Source of the DNA: Flaccisagitta enflata
Taxonomy: Eukaryota > Chaetognatha > Sagittoidea > Aphragmophora
Length of the DNA stretch: 64,000 nucleotides
Direction of reading: 5' to 3'
NCBI GenBank assembly: GCA_965153355.1
Contig: OZ231126.1
Coordinates: forward strand, 109,740,001-109,804,000
The translations under genes were made by a program, and so were the position numbers. The first letter of the stretch is position 1, and each line of letters opens with the position of its first letter. Under the pieces are notes generated by a model that saw only the letters and a program-made list of their open reading frames with translations, was not told the origin of the DNA and ran no database searches. This document shows, piece by piece, positions 27,769 through 37,477 of the stretch.

Positions 27769-28943
27769 TGCGGAATGATGAGATGACGGCGATTGAGCTA
27801 TAAGCGGATTTCAGGGTTTTAGAAGACCGGTGCTCGTTTGCATATAGTCGTCGGAATCGGAACTGCGAGGAGCGATTTGACAATGGCAAAGTTAGATTCT
27901 CGGGATCTCAGGGGATCCAAATATGCGATCGGATTCGACGTAAGACGAGCGGTTTGCAAGTTATTGGCGATTGAAGTTTTAGCAAGGTCTCATTTGCATA
28001 ATGCGGTAAAGGCTGGGTCAAATTCGAATTGTGAGATGTTCATTGGAAAGGTCAGGTTCACTTTAGTGGATGCGGGTCCAATCGGATTGAGGCTAACTCG
28101 AACGGTTTGGAAGATACGCGAGAAGGAAGAATGGAGCTCTGTGATTGGTTGGCTTTCTCGGTCCAGGGTTAAGCGAATTGGTCTTGTGAGGAGGTCATTG
28201 GAAGCGGAATACCCAACTTAGTGGGGGCGGAGCCAATCAGATTTGGTCTAGCTATAACGGTTTGAAAGTTATTAAGCGAAACGTCTTGGCGAAGGGAGAA
28301 TTTTCGGTTTTTCGCCCGTAGCTTTGATACGATTGGTTGAATTCGAAAAGCGAGCTCAGGCTTTTTATTGTCTCGGTTTTGCGCTTCCGTAGATACCCCA
28401 ACACGATGGTTTTCGGCCGTTCGTTTGAGTTTCAGATTTCGGGCGCTCTGATTGGACTGTTTTGGAGGAGGCTTTGAGAAGTAATTGGTGAACTCTCGGA
28501 TGGTAGACTGCGACGACCCTGGGTCTCCAAACCACAGGGACCATCCGAGGAGTGAATGCGGTTTGGCCCGGACATATGCCAGTACCTATGGATGATGAGA
28601 ACTCAATGAAATGTTCCTAGGTTTCTGGTGCATATGTGTGTGGGTGGTAGTCAGTAAAGTCAGTCAATACCCAAGGGAAAGCAAAATTATAGTGCCCGGT
28701 CAGACTCCGGGGCTTGTGGTCCCTTTCGGTCCTTTGGTTCCGACAGACAGACAGAACCGCAGGCACAGCATGTATGGATATATTAGAGTGCAACCTGCAC
28801 ATGCGACCTTGACTCCGAATGCACCCGGCAGACTAAAGCAGAGCTAAAAAATATGGACTTAAATGAGGGAACCCTTAAGAGGGTATCAAAGCCAACCACT
28901 GCACTTAGAATCCGGGACTGTGGAGACGGATGGGTTGTGACCG

Positions 28944-29088
28944 CTGCGGGGCTTGGAGATCTGGAGCGTATTAAATCGCCCCTTCCGAGACCGTGGTTTG
29001 GAATTTCGAGGTGGTTTCGTCGTTCGTCGCGGGCAGCTGCGCGATTGTCTCTTGGAGTGGGAAGCGGTCGTTTCTCGCCAGATGACAT
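28944..29088 (-). pseudogene. gag: Truncated Gag N-terminus of E4, copy 2
   Basis: 48 residues identical to copy 1 except one position (DN for DD), cut at SPSPAA by the duplication joint. The following predicted residues come from leader sequence. Confidence 0.8.
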
Positions 29089-29164
29089 GCGGGAAGGAGG
29101 TTGTGGTTGATGTTAAAAACGATTCAAAGTTATTACAGTGTATAACGTAAATGTCATACGAAAA

Positions 29165-29272
29165 CCCAGCTCACCTGACAGGGCAGGTGTTGGTGCCTGC
29201 ACCGAGTCCCTCCTTTTGCCGCTGTTCTTGTCTGGGCTGGACGGGAGACGGCGGCTTCAAGCCCGCTGAAGC
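29165..29272 (-). ncRNA. Structured leader RNA element of E4, copy 2
   Basis: Same two hairpins as copy 1, displaced by 1504 bp. The closing stem here reads CTCGG with CTGGG. Confidence 0.6.
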
Positions 29273-30785
29273 TGCGGAATGATGAGATGACGGCGATTGA
29301 GCTACAAGCGGATTTCAGGGTTTTAGAAGACTGGTGCTCGTTTGCATATAGTCGTCGGAATCGGAACTGCGAGGAGCGATTTGACAATGGCAAAGTTAGA
29401 TTCTCGGGATCTCAGGGGATCCAAATATGCGATCGGATTCGACGTAGGACGAGCGGTTTGCAAGTTATCGGCGATTGAAGTTTTAGCAAGGTCTCATTTG
29501 CATAATGCGGTAAAGACTGGGTCAAATTCGAATTGTGAGATGTTCATTGGAAAGGTCAGGTTCACATTAGTGGATGCGGGTCCAATCGGATTGAGGCTAA
29601 CTCGAACGGTTTGGAAGATACGCGAGAAGGAAGAATGGAGCTCTGTGATTGGTTGGCTTTCTCAGTCCAGGATCAAGCGAATTGGTCTTCTGAGGAGGTC
29701 ATTGGAAGCGGAATGCCCAACCTATTGGGGGCGGAGCCAATCAGATTTGGTCTAGCTATAACGGTTCAAAAGTTATTAAGCGAAACGTCTTGGCAAAGGG
29801 AGAATTTTCGGTTTTTCGCCCGTAGCTTTGATACGATTGGTTGAATTCGAAAAGCGAGCTCAGGCTTTTTATTGTCTCGGTTTTGCGCTTCCGTAGATAC
29901 CCCAACACGATGGTTTTTGGCCGTTCGTTTGAGTTTCAGATTTCGGGCGCTCTGATTGGACTGTTTTGGAGGAGGCTTTGAGAAGTAATTGGTGAACTCT
30001 CGGATGGTAGACCGCGACGACCCTGGGTCTCGAAACCACAGGGACCATCCGAGGAGTGAATGCGGTTTGGCCCGGACATATGCCAGTACCTATGGATGAT
30101 GAGAACTCAATGAAATGTTCCTAGGTTTCTGGTGCATATGCGTGTGGGTGAAGCTCAGTCAAGTAAGTCGATACCCAAGGGAAATCAAAGTTAAGGTGCC
30201 CGGTCAGACTCCGGGGCTTGTGCTCCCTATCAGGTCCTTTGGTTCCGACAGACAGACGGAACCGCAGGCACAGCATGTATGGATATATTAGTGTGCAACC
30301 TGCACATGCGACCTTGACTCCGAATCCACCCGGCAGACTAAAGCAGAGCTAAAAAATATGGACTTAAATGAGGGAACCCTTAAGAGGGTATCAAAGCCAA
30401 CCACTGCACTTAGAATCCGGGACTGTGGAGACGGATGGGTTGTGACCTTCACTGCCACTGTAATTTTTTCCCCAGGCTGTTCCTTTGTAGTTAGCCCTCA
30501 GAAGCATGCTTCTGAGGCATTGGCCAAGGGAATGACCCCTTTGCTGCTAGCCAGACTTCTACAAAGACCCAGACAAGGAAATGGCATAACTGCCTCGGGC
30601 TGAGGGTACTTCCGGTTTATCACAATCTACTATGGTTTGGAAAAGGACTAACATGAGGGAACCCTTAAGAGGGTATCAAAGCCAGTTCCGCCCCGCACCG
30701 GTTTCCCACTCCATGGAGCCTCCCTCCAGTAGGTGTGGTCAGCCACTGCACACTCTACTAGGCTGGTTTTATATAGTCCAATAAA

Positions 30786-30796
30786 CGGGCTCACCA
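30786..30796 (-). promoter_or_regulatory. Candidate primer-binding site of E4
   Basis: TGGTGAGCCCG on the coding strand, one base from the LTR end; identical in E6. Confidence 0.6.
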
Positions 30797-30797
30797 G

Positions 30798-31385
30798 TGT
30801 AGATAACATGAAACATGAATATCTAACAGAGACAAGATTGCTCTAAGGGATAATGCACCTTAGGAATCAATACAATTCTTTTTTGACAGCCTTGTTTTAC
30901 TACACCACACACAACTTAGGTAAGGCACTACTAAGAAGCCGAGAAAACAAGATCTACTGAAGCAGAGCTAGCCTCTGCTTTTAAAGGGAATCCCTGACAG
31001 GAAGTGACTCCTGATTGGTTAGAAAAGTTAAGGAAAAGGCGTCTTCAATCCTGTTCCGGAACATTCCAAAACAGGATTATCTCCGGCTAGATTATTCTTG
31101 CATCAGCCCATAAGCTAAAGTCTAATTGGCTGGATGCCTGACAATGAGGCGCTCTCATTGGTCAGAAGTTGCACCAAAAAGGGTGCTTCAATCCTCTCTA
31201 CAACTTGCCAGCAATAATCCGGCTCGCGACCGGATCACCTAAACATGTAACGGATATGTAAAGTAAAGTGTGTTACGGGTGATAAGAAGATTCAGGTACT
31301 AGCAGCTAAATGCTGAATCTGCTATTTAATTCTGCATGAAGGAAAATGCCTCTCTGAGTTGCCAGCAATAATCCGGCGGCCTACA
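30798..31385 (-). repeat. 5' LTR of E4
   Basis: From TGTAGATAAC (30798) to GGCCTACA (31385), 588 bp. It shares blocks with the LTRs of E2 and E6, including GCCAGCAATAATCC, the AATCCTGTT.CGGAACATTCC segment and GGATGCC.GACAATGAGGCGC. The outer end is followed immediately by ACCCTAACCC. Confidence 0.85.
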
Positions 31386-31570
31386 ACCCTAACCCACCTA
31401 ACCCTAACCCTAACCCTAACCCTAACCCTAACCCTAACCCTCTAACCCTAACCCTAACCCTAACCCTAACCCTAACCCTAACCCTAACCCTAACCCTAAC
31501 CCTAATCCTAACCCTAACCCTAACCCCCTAACCCTAACCCTAACCCTAACCCTAACCCTAACCCTAACCC
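31386..31570. repeat. Telomere-type repeat tract between E4 and E5
   Basis: 185 bp of (CCCTAA)n with three small irregularities. The left side continues ACCC after the E4 LTR; the right side ends TAACCC before the E5 LTR. Confidence 0.97.
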
Positions 31571-32447
31571 TGTAGGTATTTTTATAGCTACAAGTATGTA
31601 GTTAATTGCTGCCTCTTTGGGCAGGGATGAACACAAACACTTAAGCCCTTTGGGCTGGCGAAAATAACACAAGGCCTTTGGCCTTTGGAGAATGTAACAT
31701 AAGGCTTTGGCCTTTGGAGAAAGTAACACAAGTCTTTGTACATAAGTCTTTATTTTATTAGAGCAACACTACTAGGTCTTCAGACCAAGGAGGATAGAAC
31801 CAGACTAAAGGGCGGCCATGTCTAAGGTAAGGTGTTTGGCTGAGAGGGGAGCCAAGGGCGCCGCCATCTTGGATTCCAATCCGAGGCCAATCTTCTGCCG
31901 GAGCTCTGGAGGAGAGACAACGGACTCAGACCAACAAAAGGGACCTCGGACCTGAGGGAGTGAGTCTGGTGGCTTGAGGCTAAGAGAAGCTCCACTGGGG
32001 CTTCTGACAGAGAAACAAAATAGCAACGGTGGGGCTTCTAGCATTGGACCAAAGCTCAAGGCCCAGGAGAGAGATATGGGGGCAGGGCCAGAAAGGGCAG
32101 GAACGCTATCTCGGAAACGGCTGGGGCAGGAGCAAAATGGAGGGCATTTTTGGGGTCGCCTTTGGCTAAGCTTTGTGTGAGCCTGCCCTAGAGTGGTCAC
32201 ACTATGGGGGGTAAGGATCCGGGAGCTAAAGCGGAAAAGAGGCGACCGCGATATGCAAATGAGCTTTTGTCAGTTTTTGTGGAATAACGCGAGAACGACA
32301 AAGGCGAGAAATAAAACGAAAGTAGATTCGGAAACAGGAAATGTTACTCTACATGACTGACACATAACGTTAAGGGACAGTTACTATATTAAGGCTGGGA
32401 CTTAGAGTATTTAAGGAGAAAGCTACTATATATAACTCATCCCTACA
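31571..32447 (-). repeat. 3' LTR of E5
   Basis: 877 bp, TG...CA, starting TGTAGGGATG on the coding strand. Poly(A) signals AATAAA occur at 31749-31759. It contains repeated GGCCAAAGGCC tracts near 31671-31715, a TATATATA box close to its start, and an octamer in ATATGCAAATGAGC (32251-32264). Confidence 0.93.
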
Positions 32448-32457
32448 CGCCCCCCAG
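32448..32457 (-). promoter_or_regulatory. Polypurine tract of E5
   Basis: CTGGGGGGCG on the coding strand, directly before the 3' LTR; same as in E2 and E6. Confidence 0.85.
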
Positions 32458-32680
32458 ACATTCACGACTTGAACAAGGAGTAGGATGTATACACGAAACG
32501 TTATGTGAAAGTGAATGATAGACATATTTAAAGTGGAGCGCCACTATACGACGTGAGATTAACTCATATGCGAAAGTCTACATCAATGTTAACGGGAATC
32601 GAACCCAAAATGGAGAAATAATATGAATAAAGAAAAAATGGAACGCTACAACACGTTGCGTGAGACTACATAACAAGGTA

Positions 32681-35600
32681 TTAACTTTGTAGATGACCTT
32701 TGATAATTTCACTAAGCGCGGACACGTCCGGTCTACGGCGTCTAAATGAAAAATGACCAGGTCTAGGATTTGAGAAGGATGGAACGCGGTTGCGATAGGA
32801 AACGCCCCCCTGATTGTTTCTAGAGTTTGATTGTTGTTGTGAGGGAGGAGCCGCAAGAGCATCTTGCACGCGGCGTCGCGGTGGATCAAATGTTTCTGCG
32901 GGTCCGCAGGGACCGGAAGGCGGGTCGCAGGGACACGCCGCTAGATTTTCATCTGGTGGAACGTGACCACCGAGGGGATCGTCTGCTGACGTCGGAGTTG
33001 GAACCACCGGTTCTCTGTTGTCTGACGGAGCCTGGAATGTTTCCACTGGCTCATTGGATCGAACTGGAGTGGAGATCGATCGAGAGGGCGAGGGTGGTGT
33101 TGGAACCTCTGTCCGAGTCCTTGCGGCGCGTATGGGCTCATTAGAAGTTGAAGGCTGCGGCTGCGACTGCGGCTGGGTTGCGGCTGGCTGTCGTTGACTG
33201 CGTGTGACGCGAGATGACGGCTGAGGGCGGCGAGTGCGCCAACCTGGACGGCGACCTGGCGGAGGAGGAGAAGGTGGAACGACGTCGTCGTCGTCGTCGT
33301 CTCCTTCGTCGCGTTGTGAGTCGGCGGGGATCTGATCATCGTCTTGAAAAGTGATGGCCGGCCTGAGTCTGGCTTTAGCAATGACGTCTGAGCCTCGACC
33401 AGGGAACTCGATTCTAAATCCATTTGGAGTGCGTTGTAGGACTCTATAGGGTCCGTCATATGGTGTGGTGAGGCATGGTTGCACTCCACCTCGACGGATA
33501 AAGACATGCGTGCATGTGTCTAATTCGTCTGGGACATAAACTCTCGGGCGTCTGTGACGCGAAGTTGGGACCGGTTGGAGTCTATCAACTTCGACTCTTA
33601 AGTTTGACAAGGTGCGACGTTGTTGAGTTAAGAGATCTTCGTCTGACAGAGGAGTCGATGGGAGAATCTGTCCTGGAATGGAGATTGCTTCCCCGTACAC
33701 AAGATCAGCGGGAGAGGCATGAAGGTCGGCTTTGACGGTCGTGCGCAAGGCCAACATTGTCATTGGGAGGCGCCAATACCATAAGTGGCGTTCACTGTTT
33801 CCTAAAGCCATCAAGCTCTCTTTAAGGCGTCTGTGGAGCCTTTCCACCATTCCATTGGCTTCAGGGTGGTAGGCGGTCGTTGTAATGTGCTTAATTCCCC
33901 AAACTTGCAACAATTGGTTCCACAAGAATGAGGTAAATTGAGAACCTCGATCAGTTGTAATGATTTCAGGCACGCCATACACTGAAATCCAATTATGTGT
34001 AAGAGCGTCGATGATGGTTTCGGCTGCAATGTCCTTCACTGGAACGGCAACAGGCCAACGCGAGTGGCGATCAACTATGGTCAACAGATGGTTGAAACCA
34101 TTTGATAAAGGCATTGAAACAAGGTCGGCGTTGATGTGCGAGAATCGCTTATGAGGAACTGGGAAATCACCAATGGGAGTGACAGTATGTCGATTCACCT
34201 TTGCCCTTTGGCAGTCGAGACATCTACGTGCCCAACCTGCTACGTCGGCGTCGATGCTGGGCCAAACAAATTTGGCTTTAACTGCTTGCTTTGTGCGAGC
34301 GACGCCGGGGTGACCCAATCCATGGATTATATCGAAAACTCTGCGACGAAGGGCAAGCGGAACAAAAGGCCTAGCAGGACCATTTGAGACATCCACATAA
34401 AGATCTGAGTTACCAATCCTTATTTTTCTGAATGCTAGTCCAGTATGGGCATCATTTGTGAGCCTTTGAAAATCCGGATCGAGGGCTTGCTGTCTTGCCA
34501 TGTCCTCAAGGTCGAGGTCATAGTGGTCAATGGCGTTGACGACTGCTTGAAGGTCTTGGACTTTCTGCTGTGGAATTGAAACTTCAATCTCATTTGCATC
34601 TTGTGGCGCTGAGGAGGATGGATTGTCGAAGTTTGGAAGTATGATATCATGTTGTTCCGGTTTATCGTGCATTTCCATTATGAAAGCTTCAAATTCTCTT
34701 GAGTTTTTGCAGTGTGGGAACACAACTGGCGTTGCCTTTGAAGCAGGAAGCTCTTTGGAGGACTTGACGGGCTGCTTGGGGTCAGGATTTGCTTCCACTG
34801 CGGATCCGACAGTCACGTGTGTGAGTCCCAGGCTGGAGTGACTCGCCTGCAAAATTTGATCGGATTTGGTCAACTCGTTTGGATGCAGTGGCGCGTCAAG
34901 CGATTGTTTAGCTTCCCTGTGTGATTTTGAGTTTTTCTTAGTCACCAGGGTCATCATCGGATCCACAAGGCTTGTCTGAGGAGTCTTCTGCTGCTTACTA
35001 TCTTGTAGGGGACCTTTAGATAGAGTGCCATGCCGAATTTCAGCATCCTCGGTCAAGCCGTTGGCTGACGAGACGCTTGAGATGCGTTTTGGAGGCTTTA
35101 ATAGGCAGCCACTTGACCCAGTTGGATTGGCGGCGTCCAGTTTGGTCTGGGGCAAGCCAAGAGGGTGACAAGACATTGTGTCAGAGGATTTTGGGCTAAG
35201 GCCTCGGGTTTGGCCGTGAGCTGCGGCTGCAGTTGACGACTTTGTAAATTTTTCACTTTCAGTTTGAGGATGCGGTTTTGCTGCGTCTTGGAGGCGTTTT
35301 TGGGCATCAGCTGCTTGGCAGGCGTGGTCAATCGCGGAGACTGTCACAACATCAGCGAATGAGACATTCTTTGTTGGTTTTGTTTTGCTGGAATTGCTCG
35401 TCGACTCGGAAGAAGGCTGCTTCTTGGAGGAAATTTTGCTGTTTGTTTTCAAAAGCTTTTCATACCTTTCCTCAAGCTCATCAAAATCAAAAGAGTCATC
35501 ATGGATGGACTCAAAAGGAGTGTCCTCTTTCTTGACATACTTCAGAATGTCTTGACGAAACGGGTGAATGGTTGGCATGTCGTATTCAACGTTGTTGATA

Positions 35601-37477
35601 ACCACCGTTTTCTTTGTTGATTTTTCTTCTTCCTCTGGACCATTTGGACGCGAAAGACAATCGGCTACAAAGTTGGATTTTCCTTCTAAGTATCTTATGT
35701 CCGTAGAGAATTCAGCTATTTCTGACAGTTGGTTGATCTGCCTTGCCGTTGGCGCGTCGGTCTTTTTTGCGAGCGAGGGGATGAGGCTTTGGTGATCGGT
35801 GTATACCGTAAAGGCTCTTCCTTCAAGCAAGTGTTTGAAGTGGCGGATGGATTTATGAACTGCGTTGAGTTCTCTATCGTAGGGACACCAATTCTTTTGC
35901 GAGTCTGTGAACTTCTTAGAGAAGAAACCAAGGGGTTCCCATCCTTTTGGACCTCTTTGTTCCACCACGCCTCCCATTGCCACGTCTGACGCGTCTGTTG
36001 TAAGGGAGAGAGGTAGATTGGGGTCGGGATGGTGGAGCATGGTTGCAGAAGCTAATGCTTTCTTGATCGAGTCAAATGACTTTTGGAGTTTGTCCGTCCA
36101 ATCGAGCTTTTTCGGTTTGCCCTGAAGAGCATCAAACAATGCACAGAGATGGTGGGCGGCGGATGGAACGAAACGGCGGTAATAATTTACCATTCCGTGG
36201 AATCTTTGCAGCTGCTTGATGTTGGCTGGAGGGAGAGTTGCCACGATGGCTTCGACCTTTTCTGGTAACGGTTTGATGCCGTCTGAGTCCACGGCGTGGC
36301 CGAGAAAGTCAAGACTGGCTTTGCCCAAGACGCACTTTTTTCGATTCACTACTAAACCGTTTTCTTCCAGGATGGTAAATACCTTCTTCAGATCCTCGAG
36401 GTGTTCCTCTAGAGTGGTCGACGCGATGAGTATATCATCGAGATATACGAAGATATGTGGGATATCCCCCAGGATTTCATCCATTAGGCGCTGAAAATCC
36501 TGCCCGGCGTTTTTCAGCCCAAATGGGCATCTTGGAAAAACAAATAAGCCGAAAGGAGTGATTACCGCTGTTTTGCGAATATCAGCCTCATTGACAGGAA
36601 TTTGGTGGTATCCTTTAAGCAAATCGACTTTTGAAAAGAACTTTTTTCCTCGGAGTTCATTATTGAAGTCCTGTAAATTCCTAACCGGATATCGGTCGGT
36701 GGTTGTCATGTTGTTTAGGCGCCTGTAATCGCCACATACCCTCCACCCCCCGCAGGGGTGTTGTTTTGCGCATGTACATGGCGAATTACATGGTTTCGTA
36801 GTGACTAGAAGAGGTGAGGACCAATTTGATTTACCTCTTTTACAAACGCCCAATGCTACTAACTTTTCCAATTCCTCTTTGGCCACTGCTAATTTGTCAG
36901 GGGCCAATTTTCTGGCCTTTGATTGGACAGGTGGCCCATCGGTTGGAATAAAATGTCTCACACCATGTTTGACTTCCTTAATGCGGAATGACGGATTGGA
37001 GAGGCTCGAGAATTGGTTATCAAGCAATTGATAGCACGGGTCACTAACTTGATCTACGTAACTGATACGTATGGGTTGACTCTCATTGTCAGACTCGACT
37101 TTTATGACAGAGAAATCTTTCAAATCAATGAGTGTATGATCGCGATGGTTGGGGGCTAAGTAGGCTTGGGCCAAGAAATCAGAACCGAGTATGGGTTGGC
37201 TGACATCAGCAATAGTGATAGGAAAGCGGATTGACCTACCAGGAAGATTAATTTTCATCCATTTGACACCGTAGCAGTTGATTGGCGTGCCGTTGGCTGC
37301 TTGAAGCTGCGTTGCGGTTGTCCCTTTGAGTCTTTGTGCTGCTGTTGGGGGAATTATGGATATAACGGCGCCGCCGTCGATAAGCCACTTTTGCTGAGTC
37401 TTTACATCGTGAACGTAAAGGAGATTGTTTTTCTTGTTGTTGGGAGAGACGGCTGCGTTCACTGTCGCCGCCCCCCC
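32681..37477 (-). CDS. pol: Pol polyprotein of E5, complete
   Basis: About 1600 residues (numbered from an in-frame Met at 37519). Protease has WLIDGGA at about 45-51, with the PILGSDF strand at 109-115. RT spans about 200-400: [11 protein letters not shown] near 298 and YLDD at 359-362. RNase H has acidic residues near 509, 550 and 574. A Ser/Lys-rich linker of about 360 residues (625-985) follows, far longer than in E7. Integrase has HGLGH and CLDC zinc residues (from 1066) and a DDE core with D-35-E spacing (TTDRGSQF...ANGMVE). Then comes a GPY/F module (TPYDGPYRV) and a 200-residue Pro/Arg-rich tail with PPSPPPPGRRPG, GHVPPDENL, CPCDPPSGPC and FSNPRPG...RRPDVSAL. It has no chromodomain and is in the -1 frame to gag. 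Confidence 0.95.
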   Translation of the reverse strand, partial: GGAATVNAAVSPNNKKNNLLYVHDVKTQQKWLIDGGAVISIIPPTAAQRLKGTTATQLQAANGTPINCYGVKWMKINLPGRSIRFPITIADVSQPILGSDFLAQAYLAPNHRDHTLIDLKDFSVIKVESDNESQPIRISYVDQVSDPCYQLLDNQFSSLSNPSFRIKEVKHGVRHFIPTDGPPVQSKARKLAPDKLAVAKEELEKLVALGVCKRGKSNWSSPLLVTTKPCNSPCTCAKQHPCGGWRVCGDYRRLNNMTTTDRYPVRNLQDFNNELRGKKFFSKVDLLKGYHQIPVNEADIRKTAVITPFGLFVFPRCPFGLKNAGQDFQRLMDEILGDIPHIFVYLDDILIASTTLEEHLEDLKKVFTILEENGLVVNRKKCVLGKASLDFLGHAVDSDGIKPLPEKVEAIVATLPPANIKQLQRFHGMVNYYRRFVPSAAHHLCALFDALQGKPKKLDWTDKLQKSFDSIKKALASATMLHHPDPNLPLSLTTDASDVAMGGVVEQRGPKGWEPLGFFSKKFTDSQKNWCPYDRELNAVHKSIRHFKHLLEGRAFTVYTDHQSLIPSLAKKTDAPTARQINQLSEIAEFSTDIRYLEGKSNFVADCLSRPNGPEEEEKSTKKTVVINNVEYDMPTIHPFRQDILKYVKKEDTPFESIHDDSFDFDELEERYEKLLKTNSKISSKKQPSSESTSNSSKTKPTKNVSFADVVTVSAIDHACQAADAQKRLQDAAKPHPQTESEKFTKSSTAAAAHGQTRGLSPKSSDTMSCHPLGLPQTKLDAANPTGSSGCLLKPPKRISSVSSANGLTEDAEIRHGTLSKGPLQDSKQQKTPQTSLVDPMMTLVTKKNSKSHREAKQSLDAPLHPNELTKSDQILQASHSSLGLTHVTVGSAVEANPDPKQPVKSSKELPASKATPVVFPHCKNSREFEAFIMEMHDKPEQHDIILPNFDNPSSSAPQDANEIEVSIPQQKVQDLQAVVNAIDHYDLDLEDMARQQALDPDFQRLTNDAHTGLAFRKIRIGNSDLYVDVSNGPARPFVPLALRRRVFDIIHGLGHPGVARTKQAVKAKFVWPSIDADVAGWARRCLDCQRAKVNRHTVTPIGDFPVPHKRFSHINADLVSMPLSNGFNHLLTIVDRHSRWPVAVPVKDIAAETIIDALTHNWISVYGVPEIITTDRGSQFTSFLWNQLLQVWGIKHITTTAYHPEANGMVERLHRRLKESLMALGNSERHLWYWRLPMTMLALRTTVKADLHASPADLVYGEAISIPGQILPSTPLSDEDLLTQQRRTLSNLRVEVDRLQPVPTSRHRRPRVYVPDELDTCTHVFIRRGGVQPCLTTPYDGPYRVLQRTPNGFRIEFPGRGSDVIAKARLRPAITFQDDDQIPADSQRDEGDDDDDDVVPPSPPPPGRRPGWRTRRPQPSSRVTRSQRQPAATQPQSQPQPSTSNEPIRAARTRTEVPTPPSPSRSISTPVRSNEPVETFQAPSDNREPVVPTPTSADDPLGGHVPPDENLAACPCDPPSGPCGPAETFDPPRRRVQDALAAPPSQQQSNSRNNQGGVSYRNRVPSFSNPRPGHFSFRRRRPDVSALSEIIKGHLQS

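Larger units (their letters stand above)
27441..30448 (-). repeat. 1504-bp tandem duplication within E4
   Basis: 27441-28944 and 28945-30448 are colinear with offset 1504 and differ at scattered single bases plus a few small indels. Each unit spans the start of gag, both leader stem-loops, an octamer and most of the leader, ending at GATGGGTTGTGACC. The left unit's right edge fuses directly to the second unit's gag codons. Confidence 0.9.
27345..31385 (-). mobile_element. E4, 5' fragment of a family B LTR retrotransposon with duplicated leader
   Basis: From right: 5' LTR 30798-31385, primer-binding site, leader, gag N-terminus. The leader plus gag start is present twice in tandem (27441-28944 and 28945-30448, about 98% identical by eye). 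Gag breaks off at 27347 next to a minisatellite. No pol or 3' LTR remains. The outer LTR end abuts telomeric repeats. Confidence 0.85.

Noticed and set aside
28617-30603. Leader ORFs of 60-140 residues in E4 (for example MHIVVGIGTARSD...)
   Set aside because: They appear in both tandem copies only because the DNA is duplicated; they are not conserved in the matching leaders of E2, E6 or E7.
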